A stretch of 64,000 nt of DNA from Micromonospora ferruginea (GTDB lineage: Bacteria; Actinomycetota; Actinomycetes; Mycobacteriales; Micromonosporaceae), in assembly GCF_013694245.2 (NCBI RefSeq), contig NZ_CP059322.2:926001-990000 (forward strand), written 5' to 3'. The position numbers and the translations under genes are program-made. Numbering within the stretch: the first letter of the stretch is position 1; each line of letters begins with the position of its first letter. The notes beneath the pieces are model-generated. The model was not told the origin of the DNA. It worked only from the letters and a program-made list of their open reading frames with translations, and ran no database searches. This document shows positions 10,355 through 18,401 of the stretch, one piece after another.

Positions 10355-11140
10355 GTGCCGCTGACGTTCCCTTCGCACCTGGCGCCGGTGCTGCCGCTGA
10401 AGTGGTGGCGTCCGCACTGGTTCGACGGGGTGGCGCTGGCCACCGGCGCGGTCGCGCCGGACGTCGGTTACCTGTTCACCGGCACCCGCTTCGATCTCGG
10501 GCCGACCACGCACACGCTGGGTGGGTTGCTCTGGTGGGGCCTGCCGGTCGCGCTCGTGTACGCCTGGATCGTCCGCCGGGTGGTCGCCGGCATCGCCGCG
10601 CACCTGCCCGCGCCGAGGCTGTTCGGCTGGCCGCAGTACGCCGCGCTGGCCGGGGTGCGCCACCCCTGGCAGGTCACCGTCTGCTCGGCGTTGATCGGCG
10701 CGTTCAGCCACGTCGGGTGGGACTGGGTCAGCCACTCCGAGCGGGTGCCACGGCTGCTCGGCGTCGCCGACTTCCACGCCCTGACCGGCTGGTACTGGTG
10801 GCAGTTCGCGGACGTGGTCGCCAGCCTCGGCGGCGGGCTGCTGGTGGTGGCCGCGGCGGTGTACGCGGCCCGCCGGGGCGGGATCTTCGACGGCGACCCG
10901 CCACCGTTCCCGGAGACGAACCCGCTCGTCTTCTGGCGGGTTACCCTGGCGGTCACCGCGCTGGGTGCGCTGCTGCTGCCCGGGTTGCCGGCGGCCACCG
11001 TCGCCGCGCCGGCCGGGGTGCGCGTGCTGCATCTCGGGGCGCTGGCGCTGATCGCGGGCGCCGCGGCGGCCCGCTCCGCGCGGTCGGGAGACGCCGACCG
11101 CAGCCCGCGTCTCGAAGACGAACAGCGCCCGATCGGCTGA
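10355..11140 (+). CDS. DUF4184 integral membrane protein
   Basis: A 261-residue membrane protein. It opens PLTFPSHLAPVLPLKWW and contains ATGAVAPDVGYLF near residue 28, both typical of DUF4184. Several hydrophobic segments follow, including LLWWGLPVALVYAWIV, VVASLGGGLLVVAAAVYAA and VTLAVTALGALLLPGL, suggesting about six transmembrane helices. Buried His and Asp residues (FSHVGWDWVSH) recall metal-dependent membrane hydrolases, but no activity is established for the family. GTG 10355 is the start; it follows the HAD gene by 22 bases and may be co-transcribed. Confidence 0.85.
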   Translation: MPLTFPSHLAPVLPLKWWRPHWFDGVALATGAVAPDVGYLFTGTRFDLGPTTHTLGGLLWWGLPVALVYAWIVRRVVAGIAAHLPAPRLFGWPQYAALAGVRHPWQVTVCSALIGAFSHVGWDWVSHSERVPRLLGVADFHALTGWYWWQFADVVASLGGGLLVVAAAVYAARRGGIFDGDPPPFPETNPLVFWRVTLAVTALGALLLPGLPAATVAAPAGVRVLHLGALALIAGAAAARSARSGDADRSPRLEDEQRPIG

Positions 11141-11511
11141 CCTTGTTACGTCGACATGCCGCTTTTCGGCATTGACATCAATCACAGCCGACCGGCTCGG
11201 CCGGAGCTTGTCCGACCTGGGCTGACCTGCCTAACCTGGGCCGGCGTCCACGCCTCGTCGGGGTGAGTCGGGGGCGCACCGGAGTCCGGTGGTGAGAGCA
11301 CCGTGGAGCTGAGTGCGGGCGAACCGGTTCGCTGTGTGGAGCCCGGCGTGGGCGTCGTGCCACGCCCGCCGTGTTCCCGCGGCCCGAACCGATACCTTGC
11401 CGGACGGCCGGGGTCAGGGCCGGGGAGTTGCGGACCCGGTCCTGACCCGTCCGGCCGACGCCGGGCGGGACGCCTCTGGCGCACCGACCCGTGACGGAGC
11501 GACACTGAGTC
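11141..11511. other. Intergenic gap with no supported gene
   Basis: A 371-base gap. Near its left end the hairpin atgccg-cttt-tcggcat (about 11156-11172) could terminate the DUF4184 transcript. TTGACA at 11172-11177 resembles a -35 element, but no TANNNT follows at 16-18 bases. Short reading frames here lack ribosome sites and codon bias, and nothing else is recognisable. Confidence 0.5.
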
Positions 11512-12207
11512 ATGACTCTTCGGCGCGTACCGCCGCTCGTCGGCCTGGTCGTGCTGCTCGCGGCGGCCTGCACGACGCCCGGCCACGACGGCCCGGATCC
11601 GGCACCCCCGACCTCGACGACCTCCGCGCCGGCCACGACGGCCGCCCCGCCTCCCGCCGCCACCCTGCCCGCGTCCTCCGACGCGGCGGCGACGACCGGA
11701 CCGTGGCGGCGGACCTGGGGCTGGGCGGTGCCCGCCACGCCCGCCCAGGTGACCCACGCGGTGCGAGCACCGGCCACCCCGAACGCCGGCGGACCGCTGC
11801 CCGTCCTGGTCGCGGTGCAGGTCGGGGACCATCCGGAGGAGGGCTTCAGCCGCATCACGTTCGCCTTCCGCGGGCCCACCCCGTCCTACCGGGTCGGCTA
11901 CGTGCCGCAGGTGGTCACCGAGGGGCGCGGCGCGCCCGTCGAGCTGCCCGGCACCGCCTACCTGTCGGTGCGGTTCTCCCCGGCGCGGGGGCACGACGCG
12001 CGCGGCGGCGGCACGGCGGACGTGCCGCCGGCGGCCATCGGCTACCCCACGCTGCTGGGCTGGGCCGCGGCCGGCGACTTCGAGGGGCACCTGAGCTTCG
12101 GGCTCGGCCTCCAGCCGCCGGACGGCGGGCTGGTGCCGGTACGCCTGGGCGAGTCCACCCGCCCGGACGGCACCCACGTGGTCTCCGTCGACGTCCGGCG
12201 GGGCTGA
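11512..12207 (+). CDS. AMIN-like domain lipoprotein
   Basis: A 231-residue predicted lipoprotein. The signal peptide TLRRVPPLVGLVVLLAAAC has a lipobox with the acylated Cys at residue 20. A Pro/Thr/Ala-rich spacer follows to about residue 60. The globular part contains VLVAVQVGDHPEEGFSRITFAF and a C-terminal strand set resembling the AMIN-like beta-sandwich domain of actinobacterial lipoproteins. It should sit on the outer face of the membrane and probably bind a ligand rather than catalyse. ATG 11512 starts the signal peptide directly. No operon partner is evident. Confidence 0.85.
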   Translation: MTLRRVPPLVGLVVLLAAACTTPGHDGPDPAPPTSTTSAPATTAAPPPAATLPASSDAAATTGPWRRTWGWAVPATPAQVTHAVRAPATPNAGGPLPVLVAVQVGDHPEEGFSRITFAFRGPTPSYRVGYVPQVVTEGRGAPVELPGTAYLSVRFSPARGHDARGGGTADVPPAAIGYPTLLGWAAAGDFEGHLSFGLGLQPPDGGLVPVRLGESTRPDGTHVVSVDVRRG

Positions 12208-12378
12208 TCACCGGCACCGTCGAAGTAACAGGAATTGCGAGGGGCGGAGCTGCCGCGTGGCTGGCGGCAATAGCGCATGCGCGACCGCACTTCGTCACGG
12301 GAAAATGGCGGAGGGCGAGAGCGTGCTCTGGTGGGTGCTTTCTCTGGGGCGCGTACGAGTGGCACGATCTGGGCTGTG

Positions 12379-13074
12379 ATGATTGCCGGATACGAGGATA
12401 TCCCCCTGGTCGACGGCACGCCCCTGCTGAATGATGCGCTCTTCTGGCCGACGTTCTTGGCCGGCACGATGGCGCCGCACCGCGACTCGCTGGTCGCCTC
12501 GGCTTTCGGTGTCGCCCTGGATGACTGTTTCGACTACTTCTCGCGCCTTACCGATGCTGATGCGTGGCCATCTTTCCGGATCGCGCTCCCCGACGGTTAC
12601 GAGATTGATCTCGTTTATTGGAATGAACCCGGCGAAAAGGGCAATTTTTTCATTCTCTGTCAGCCCGAGCGGGGATACCAGGTCGATCTGGCAAACGTGG
12701 GAGGGCACGAGTTCCGACCGGGGTTGAGCTGGCCGGAGTTGACCGGTGCGGCGAATCCTTCGAGTGCGTCGGACGGCGTCGTCGATCCGTCCGCCCGGCT
12801 GTTGTTGCTGTTGCCCACCTTTGGAGACGCGGACGTGCCGCCGGAGGCGACGGCGATGACGACCGCCGCGCTGCGCGCCTGCGGCGCCGGCTCGGAGGCC
12901 GACGAGTTGGCCGCCTACCTGCTCCGCGAGCCGGAACGGTGGCCTCGTTGGCGGACGCGGGCCGACGGTGCTCTCGTCTGCGACGGCCGGTACAGCCGGC
13001 GGAACCCTGAGGGGCCGGCCGGGCATCCGTCCGCCGACCTGCTCGAGATTTCATCGGCGCTCACCCCGCGTTGA
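12379..13074 (+). CDS. Hypothetical protein, low-GC N-terminal half
   Basis: A 231-residue soluble protein without a family I recognise. It begins MIAGYEDIPLVDGTPLLND and contains ALPDGYEIDLVYWNEPGE and LLLLLPTFGDADVPPEA. The style (small, acidic, Trp/Tyr-rich, no enzyme motif) resembles immunity-type or SMI1-like actinobacterial proteins, but this is only an impression. Base use is unusual: about 12560-12700 is clearly poorer in G/C than any neighbour, with AT-ending codons such as gaaaagggcaattttttcat. This suggests transfer. GTG 12376 is an in-frame alternative start directly before the ATG; neither has a strong ribosome site. Confidence 0.75.
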   Translation: MIAGYEDIPLVDGTPLLNDALFWPTFLAGTMAPHRDSLVASAFGVALDDCFDYFSRLTDADAWPSFRIALPDGYEIDLVYWNEPGEKGNFFILCQPERGYQVDLANVGGHEFRPGLSWPELTGAANPSSASDGVVDPSARLLLLLPTFGDADVPPEATAMTTAALRACGAGSEADELAAYLLREPERWPRWRTRADGALVCDGRYSRRNPEGPAGHPSADLLEISSALTPR

Positions 13075-13157
13075 GTCGTCGTCCAGCGGATTGGAAGTGC
13101 TCAAGAACGTGGGCGTTCCGCCCGGAGTCGGCCGCGAGGAGGGCCGCGGAGACCGGT

Positions 13158-13433
13158 TCAGCCGACCTCGCCGCGGACGATGGCGACGGCCACCCGGCAG
13201 AACTCGTCCATGTCGGGCTGGAAGCCGGCGGCGATGTCCGGGTGCAGGCCGGACCGGGTCTCGTCGAGCAACCGACGGCAGACGTCCTCCACGGGTTCCC
13301 CGGCGTAGCCGGCGCGCACACGTTCGGCCGCCGCCTGCAGGGCCGAGGTCAGCTGATCCTCCAGCGGGCCGCGCAGCTTCTGCTGCACAGGGTCGAGCCC
13401 GCTCGGATCGAGCGTGACATGTGGCTCCGACAT
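13158..13433 (-). CDS. Small helical protein of unknown function
   Basis: A 91-residue protein starting MSEPHVTLDPSGLDPVQQK, mostly helical and without a signal peptide or membrane segment. ATG 13433 has GGGAGC about five bases upstream. It lies 47 bases downstream of the RusA-fold gene on the same strand, so the two are probably co-transcribed. It contains a LLDETRSGLHPDIAAGF stretch but no motif I can assign. Confidence 0.7.
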   Translation of the reverse strand: MSEPHVTLDPSGLDPVQQKLRGPLEDQLTSALQAAAERVRAGYAGEPVEDVCRRLLDETRSGLHPDIAAGFQPDMDEFCRVAVAIVRGEVG

Positions 13434-13480
13434 CGGCGCTCCCTTCGTCGGCGTCCGCGGTACCCCACCGCGGGCGTCGG

Positions 13481-13912
13481 TCAAACCATCGTCGGTACGG
13501 CTGCGACCCGGACCTGGTACGAGAATTCCTCCGCCGGCTCCTCGGCGTACGACAGCCGGCGGATCTGCCGGTCGTCGGTCCAGAGCGCGACGTCGACCAG
13601 CACCCCGAGGTGGGCGAGGCCGATGCTGGACACCCGCTTCTTGTCCTGCAGCACCGCGCACACGCCACCCAGCAGCGTGCTGGCGTCGGAGGTGCGGTGC
13701 CCGGGCGGACACCGCAGGGTCAGGTCCACCTCCACCGGCCCGGCGAGCGGGGTCCACCCGGTGCGCTGGGCCGCCGTGCAGGCGGCCTGGAGCAGGGTGC
13801 GGACCCTCGTCGCCTGGCGGTGGCCGGCGGCGAAGATGGACAGGGCCTCGGTCTTGACCGGGGGCAGGCCGCTCACCTCGAACGACAGGGCGAGAGCGCG
13901 GGTGTCCTGCAC
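13481..13912 (-). CDS. RusA-fold (Holliday junction resolvase-like) protein
   Basis: A 143-residue protein with the outline of the RusA resolvase fold: an N-terminal strand LSFEVSGLPPVKTEAL, a middle strand GPVEVDLTLRC, a helix SDASTLLGGVCAVLQDK at the position of the RusA D-x-DNL-K-x-x-x-DAL helix, and LWTDDRQIRRLSY, matching the RusA DD-x-QI segment near residues 110-120. RusA cleaves four-way DNA junctions and is usually encoded in phages or integrated elements. No other phage gene is visible here, so this may be a domesticated copy with a different role. GTG 13912 was chosen because GAGGAGG stands eight bases upstream; longer in-frame starts lack this. The resolvase Asp set is only partly conserved. 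Followed at 47 bases by the small helical protein. Confidence 0.65.
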   Translation of the reverse strand: MQDTRALALSFEVSGLPPVKTEALSIFAAGHRQATRVRTLLQAACTAAQRTGWTPLAGPVEVDLTLRCPPGHRTSDASTLLGGVCAVLQDKKRVSSIGLAHLGVLVDVALWTDDRQIRRLSYAEEPAEEFSYQVRVAAVPTMV

Positions 13913-14118
13913 GACGGCACCTCCTCGGGGCGAATCCTGCCCAACCGGCACGCACGGGGGCGGCGGTTCCCGGGAGAACCCACCGATCGAGCAGGCTGTG
14001 GGGGACAGCCGGCGGCGGGTCGACAGCGGCGGCGACGCGCGGGGCCACGGAGTGAGGGAAACGCTAGCCCAGCCCCGTCCCGCCCGGTAGTCTCGCCGTT
14101 CACCTGGTGGGACGCGGC

Positions 14119-14406
14119 TCAGGCCGCCTCACCGGCGTGTCGGGCCAGGTACTCGTCGATCGCCCGGCGGATGAGACCGGACCGGCCGCCCTTGTCGTTG
14201 CCGGCGAGTTCGTCGAGCTGCCGAACGATCGTCGAGGGAAGCCGGACTCCGGTCACCACCATCGGGACGCTCTCCGGCGCGGGCGTCGGCCCGAGGTCGG
14301 GCCCCCGGGTCGCGTCGCGCAGCAACTCGGAGATGTCGCCGCCCCGGTCGAAGTAGGCGACCAACTCCTCGCGGCTCATCGCCCGCGGATCACGGCCAGC
14401 GCTCAT
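14119..14406 (-). CDS. Ribbon-helix-helix (CopG-like) DNA-binding protein
   Basis: A 95-residue probable transcription factor or antitoxin. The C-terminal half, VVTGVRLPSTIVRQLDELA followed by GRSGLIRRAIDEYL, is a ribbon-helix-helix: one basic strand then two helices, which dimerise and bind the DNA major groove. The N-terminal half MSREELVAYFDRGGDISEL is helical, as in antitoxin-type proteins that bind a partner. No toxin gene is adjacent on this strand: the 86 bases upstream and about 200 bases downstream hold none. It is therefore an orphan antitoxin or a plain regulator. Confidence 0.75.
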   Translation of the reverse strand: MSAGRDPRAMSREELVAYFDRGGDISELLRDATRGPDLGPTPAPESVPMVVTGVRLPSTIVRQLDELAGNDKGGRSGLIRRAIDEYLARHAGEAA

Positions 14407-14492
14407 CGCGTGGCGCTCGCCTTGCCGGCCTCGGTTCAGGCGTACTCACGCTCCATCACAACAGCAGCGTACAACGCGTAAAACGCCGGTGG

Positions 14493-15071
14493 TCAGCGGC
14501 GGGCTCGCTTGAGTTCGTGGAAGGTGTCCAGGCGGATCAGCGGCAGCATCGAGTCCCAGATCGTCAGCGCGTCCTCGGTGCCCGGGACCTCGGTGATGAT
14601 CGGCCCGTGGATGCCCCGGGCGGCGTCCGGCACCATCAACACCGGCGAGCCGATGTCCGGCCCGGCCGAGCCGTACGCCAGCGCGTGCGACTCGTGCACC
14701 GCCGCGTCCCAGCGCTCGTCGTCCAGCGCCGCCGCCGCGTCGGTCAACCCGGCCGCGTCCACCGCCGCCGCGACGCTCTTGTCGCCGAGGGGGTCGCCGG
14801 CGTCGTGGGTGCGCGTGCCCAGCTCGGTGTAGAGGCGGCCGGCGTCGTCGTGCCGGCCCTGCGCGCGCAGCGCCTCGACCATCCGCAGCACCCGGCCGGA
14901 GGCCGCCATCGCCTCGGCGAACTCGGGCGGGACCTGCCCGTCGTTGAGGATGGCCAGGCTGAACGCCCGCCACTCGACGCTCAGCCCGCGTGCCTGGGCG
15001 ACGGCGACGAGCCAGCGGGAGGTGCGCCAGGTCCAGGGGCAGGCCGGGTCGAAGAAGAAGGTGGCGTCCAT
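14493..15071 (-). CDS. DsbA-family, Rv2466c-like mycothiol-linked oxidoreductase with CPWT site
   Basis: A 192-residue thioredoxin-fold protein clearly related to mycobacterial Rv2466c, the mycothiol-dependent nitroreductase/disulfide reductase. Shared blocks are FFFDPACPWTWRTSRW near residues 5-20, FSLAILN, and a final IRLDTFHELKR. Rv2466c has a CPWC active site; here the second Cys is Thr, leaving one thiol. A monothiol mechanism with mycothiol, or a changed activity, is therefore likely. ATG 15071 has GGTTGGTGGG upstream. Single gene, divergent from the lpqY operon. Cytoplasmic. Confidence 0.87.
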   Translation of the reverse strand: MDATFFFDPACPWTWRTSRWLVAVAQARGLSVEWRAFSLAILNDGQVPPEFAEAMAASGRVLRMVEALRAQGRHDDAGRLYTELGTRTHDAGDPLGDKSVAAAVDAAGLTDAAAALDDERWDAAVHESHALAYGSAGPDIGSPVLMVPDAARGIHGPIITEVPGTEDALTIWDSMLPLIRLDTFHELKRARR

Positions 15072-15111
15072 CCCACCAACCTAGGCGCGGGGGCGTGGGC
15101 TCGCAGCGCGG

Positions 15112-15135
15112 GGTGACCGTCACGTGACCGTGATG
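15112..15135. promoter_or_regulatory. Direct repeat/palindrome upstream of lpqY
   Basis: GGTGACCGT occurs as a repeat around a perfect GTCACGTGAC palindrome in the divergent control region between the DsbA-like gene and lpqY. It may be an operator for the sugar transport operon. The assignment is an inference from position and symmetry only. Confidence 0.3.
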
Positions 15136-15275
15136 TTTCGCTTCGTCGCAGGTCGGGCACGTTCGAGCCCACGAAACGCCCGGGGCGTCGGGCGCACGGG
15201 CCGGTGCCTCGACCGTCTCGCCGTGCGCCGGGGCACGGGTGACCTCCCCGGTTCTTCGCCGAAGAGAGGGGGAGG

Positions 15276-16562
15276 GTGATGACGACAGTCCCCGACACGG
15301 CCGCACGGCGGCCGGTGAGACGCGCGGCGGCTGCGGCCGCCGCGTTGGCGTTGTTGGCCCCGCTGGCCGCCTGCGGTTCCGGCGGCGACGGCGGCCCGCC
15401 GACGATCAACCTGTACTACCCGCCCGAGCAGAACCTGCAGAAGGTGGTCGACGACTGCAACGCGCAGGCCCAGGGGCGCTACCGGATCACCTACCGGGTG
15501 CTGCCGCGGGAGGCCGACGAGCAGCGGGTGCAGATGGTGCGGCGGCTGGCGGCGCAGGACAGCGGCATGGACGTGCTCGGCCTGGACGTCACCTGGACAC
15601 AGGAGTTCGCCAGCGCCGACTGGGTGCGGGAGTGGACCGGCCAGGACAAGGCCGAGGTCGAGCAGGGCACGCTCGCCGGGCCGCTGGACACCGCCCGGTA
15701 CGAGGACAAGCTCTACGCCGCGCCGAAGAACACCAACGTGCAGTTGCTCTGGTACCGCTCTGACCTGGTGCAGGAGCCGCCGAAGAGCTGGGACGAGATG
15801 ATCTCGGCCGCGCAGCGGCTCAAGGAGCAGAACAAGCCCTACCGGGTGCTCACCATGGGCGCCCAGTACGAGGGCCTGGTGGTGCTCTACAACACGCTCG
15901 CCGAGAGCGCCGGCGGCAAGATCCTCAGCGACGACGGCAAGAAGGCCGTGATGGACGCCGGCACCGTACGCGCGCTGGAGCAGCTCAAGACGTTCGCCAC
16001 GTCGGGCGTGACCTCGCCGTCGTTCAGCAACGCGACCGAGGACCCGGTGCGGCTGGAGTTCCAGTCCGGCGGCGGCGCGTTCCAGGTGAACTGGCCGTTC
16101 GTGTATCCGGCGATGCAGGAGGCCAACCCCGAGCTGGCCAAGGACGTGAAGTGGGCGCGGGTGCCGGGCATCGACGCGAACACCCCGAGCAAGGTCACCA
16201 TCGGCGGGGTCAACCTGGCGGTCAGCACGTACTCGAAGCACCCGACCGAGTCGTTCGAGGCGGCCCGGTGCATCCGCAGCGCGGAGCACCAGAAGTTCTC
16301 CGCGGTCAACGACGGCGTGCCGCCGACCATCGAGTCGGTCTACGACGACCCGGAGATGGCCAAGGCGTACCCGATGAAGGAGACCATCCTGGAGGAGCTG
16401 AAGGAGCCGGCGGTACGTCCGCTGACCCCGGCGTACCAGAGCATCTCCACGGTGATGTCGGCGATCCTGTCGCCGCCGTCAGGCATCAACCCCGAGCGGA
16501 CCGCGGACGAGCTGCGCAAGGCCATCGCCGACGCGCTGGAGTCGAAGGGTGTCCTGCCATGA
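15276..16562 (+). CDS. lpqY: Trehalose/sugar ABC transporter substrate-binding lipoprotein LpqY
   Basis: Extracytoplasmic solute-binding lipoprotein that delivers sugar to the SugA-SugB-SugC permease. The signal peptide ends in a lipobox LAPLAAC with Cys near residue 33. The mature part matches mycobacterial LpqY throughout: DVLGLDVTWTQEFASADW near 100, KLYAAPKNTNVQLLWYR, GAFQVNWPFVYPAM, KVTIGGVNLAVSTYSKH and a C-terminal EPAVRPLTPAYQSIS. In Mycobacterium this system recycles trehalose; the same gene order here makes trehalose or a close disaccharide the best guess. GTG 15276 or ATG 15279 follow gagagggggagg. The stop overlaps the sugA ATG by four bases, indicating translational coupling. Confidence 0.9.
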   Translation: MMTTVPDTAARRPVRRAAAAAAALALLAPLAACGSGGDGGPPTINLYYPPEQNLQKVVDDCNAQAQGRYRITYRVLPREADEQRVQMVRRLAAQDSGMDVLGLDVTWTQEFASADWVREWTGQDKAEVEQGTLAGPLDTARYEDKLYAAPKNTNVQLLWYRSDLVQEPPKSWDEMISAAQRLKEQNKPYRVLTMGAQYEGLVVLYNTLAESAGGKILSDDGKKAVMDAGTVRALEQLKTFATSGVTSPSFSNATEDPVRLEFQSGGGAFQVNWPFVYPAMQEANPELAKDVKWARVPGIDANTPSKVTIGGVNLAVSTYSKHPTESFEAARCIRSAEHQKFSAVNDGVPPTIESVYDDPEMAKAYPMKETILEELKEPAVRPLTPAYQSISTVMSAILSPPSGINPERTADELRKAIADALESKGVLP

Positions 16563-17554
16563 GCGTGAACGCCACTCCGGCCGGCGCGGAGGCCGCCGCC
16601 GAGGCGGAGCAGTCGACCGGTCGCCACGCCGCGGTGCCCACCCAGCGGGCCCGTCGCGGCTCCGCCGCCCCGCTGAGCGACAACAAGCGCGCCGAGCGGC
16701 GCCTGGGCTGGCTGCTCTGCGCGCCGGCCGCGCTGGTCATGGTACTGGTCACCGCGTACCCGATCCTGTATTCGGTCTGGCTCTCGTTGCAGCGTTTCGA
16801 CCTGCGGTTCCCCGACGAGCGGCAGTTCGTCGGGCTGGAGAACTACGTCACCGTGCTGACGAACGACTTCTGGTGGACCGCGTTCGGGGTGACCATGCTG
16901 ATCACGGTGGTCACCGTCGCGGTCGAGCTGGTGCTCGGCATGGGCCTGGCGCTGATCATGCACCGGACGCTGGTCGGCCGGGGCATCGTGCGCACCGCGG
17001 CGCTGATCCCCTACGGCATCGTCACCGTGGTCGCGGCGTTCTCCTGGCGGTACGCCTGGACGCCCGGCACCGGATATCTGGCGAACCTGTTCGACGGCAG
17101 CGCGCCGTTGACCGAGCGGGCCAGCTCGCTGGCGATCATCATGCTGGCGGAGATCTGGAAGACCACCCCGTTCATGGCGCTGCTGCTGATGGCCGGGTTG
17201 GCGCTGGTGCCGGAGGACCTGCTCAAGGCGGCGTCCACCGACGGCGCGACGGCGTGGCAGCGGTTCACCAAGGTGATGTTGCCGGTGATGAAGCCGGCGA
17301 TCCTGGTCGCGCTGCTGTTCCGCACGCTCGACGCGTTCCGGGTCTTCGACAACATCTTCGTGCTGACCAACGGCGGCAACGAGACCTCGTCGGTGTCGAT
17401 GCTGGCCTACAACAACCTGATCCGGGGCCTGAACCTCGGCATCGGCTCCACGATGTCGGTGCTGATCTTCATCACCGTGGCGATCATCGCGTTCGTCTTC
17501 GTGAAGCTGTTCGGCACCGCTGCCCCCGGCAGCGACGATGGGGAGAGGCGCTGA
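16559..17554 (+). CDS. sugA: Sugar ABC transporter permease SugA
   Basis: Inner-membrane permease subunit of about 331 residues, MalF type. A cytoplasmic, Ala-rich N-terminal extension of about 50 residues precedes six predicted transmembrane helices, the first being [21 protein letters not shown]. The ABC permease EAA loop, [20 protein letters not shown] near residues 222-242, contacts the ATPase. ATG 16559 overlaps the lpqY stop (ATGA). It forms the channel with SugB and is energised by SugC. Part of lpqY-sugA-sugB-sugC. Confidence 0.92.
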   Translation: MSVNATPAGAEAAAEAEQSTGRHAAVPTQRARRGSAAPLSDNKRAERRLGWLLCAPAALVMVLVTAYPILYSVWLSLQRFDLRFPDERQFVGLENYVTVLTNDFWWTAFGVTMLITVVTVAVELVLGMGLALIMHRTLVGRGIVRTAALIPYGIVTVVAAFSWRYAWTPGTGYLANLFDGSAPLTERASSLAIIMLAEIWKTTPFMALLLMAGLALVPEDLLKAASTDGATAWQRFTKVMLPVMKPAILVALLFRTLDAFRVFDNIFVLTNGGNETSSVSMLAYNNLIRGLNLGIGSTMSVLIFITVAIIAFVFVKLFGTAAPGSDDGERR

Positions 17555-17555
17555 C

Positions 17556-18392
17556 ATGGCCGTGGAAACCACCACCCGGGCGAAGCTGCGCTGGGGCGTG
17601 CTCGATCTCGTGGTCGTCGTCTTCGCGCTGGTGCCGGTGCTCTGGATCGCCTCGCTGTCGTTCAAGACCCCGGCCACGCTCACCGACGGCAAGTTCTGGC
17701 CGAGGGAGTGGACGCTGGACAACTACCGGACGATCTTCGACACCAGTCAGTTCGTCCGCGCCCTGGTCAACTCGATCGGCATCGCGCTGATCGCCACCGT
17801 GATCGCCGTGGTGCTCGGCACCATGGCCGCGTACGCGATCTCCCGGCTGGACTTCCCCGGCAAGAAGCTGCTGGTCGGGGTGTCCCTGTTGATCGCGATG
17901 TTCCCGCAGGTGTCGCTGGTGTCGCCGCTGTTCGAGATCGAGCGTCAGCTCGGCCTCTTCGACACCTGGCCCGGCCTGATCCTGCCGTACATCACGTTCG
18001 CGCTGCCGCTGGCGATCTACACGCTGTCGGCGTTCTTCAAGCAGATCCCGTGGGACCTGGAGAAGGCGGCGAAGATGGACGGCGCCACCCAGGGCCAGGC
18101 GTTCCGGCGGGTGATCGCGCCGCTGGCCGCGCCGGGCGTGTTCACCACGGCCATCCTGGTCTTCATCTTCTGCTGGAACGACTTCCTGTTCGCGATCACG
18201 CTCACCTCGACCGAGCGGTCCCGCACGGTCCCGGTGGCCCTGCAGTTCTTCACCGGCGAGTCGCAGTTCGAGGACCCTACCGGGGCGATCTGCGCCGCCG
18301 CCGTGGTGATCACCATTCCGATCATCCTGTTCGTGCTCTTCTTCCAGCGCCGCATCGTCTCCGGCCTGACCTCCGGCGCAGTCAAGGGATAG
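17556..18392 (+). CDS. sugB: Sugar ABC transporter permease SugB
   Basis: Inner-membrane permease of about 278 residues, MalG type, partner of SugA. The first helix is [20 protein letters not shown]. Further blocks are [20 protein letters not shown] and the EAA loop [21 protein letters not shown] near residues 170-188. ATG 17556 lies one base after the sugA stop and has GGGAGAGG about eight bases upstream inside sugA; an in-frame ATG at 17538 lies within sugA and lacks this. The C-terminus [14 protein letters not shown] is typical of MalG-like permeases. Confidence 0.92.
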   Translation: MAVETTTRAKLRWGVLDLVVVVFALVPVLWIASLSFKTPATLTDGKFWPREWTLDNYRTIFDTSQFVRALVNSIGIALIATVIAVVLGTMAAYAISRLDFPGKKLLVGVSLLIAMFPQVSLVSPLFEIERQLGLFDTWPGLILPYITFALPLAIYTLSAFFKQIPWDLEKAAKMDGATQGQAFRRVIAPLAAPGVFTTAILVFIFCWNDFLFAITLTSTERSRTVPVALQFFTGESQFEDPTGAICAAAVVITIPIILFVLFFQRRIVSGLTSGAVKG

Positions 18393-18401
18393 GTGGTAAC
18401 A

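Noticed and set aside
11172-11200. Promoter at TTGACA 11172
   Set aside because: No TANNNT lies 16-18 bases downstream and the next gene starts over 300 bases away.
13158-14406. Prophage remnant around the RusA-like gene
   Set aside because: No integrase, capsid, terminase or att-like repeats are visible; a single phage-like gene is not enough.
14119-14406. Toxin-antitoxin operon
   Set aside because: The RHH protein could be an antitoxin, but no plausible toxin frame with codon bias lies next to it.
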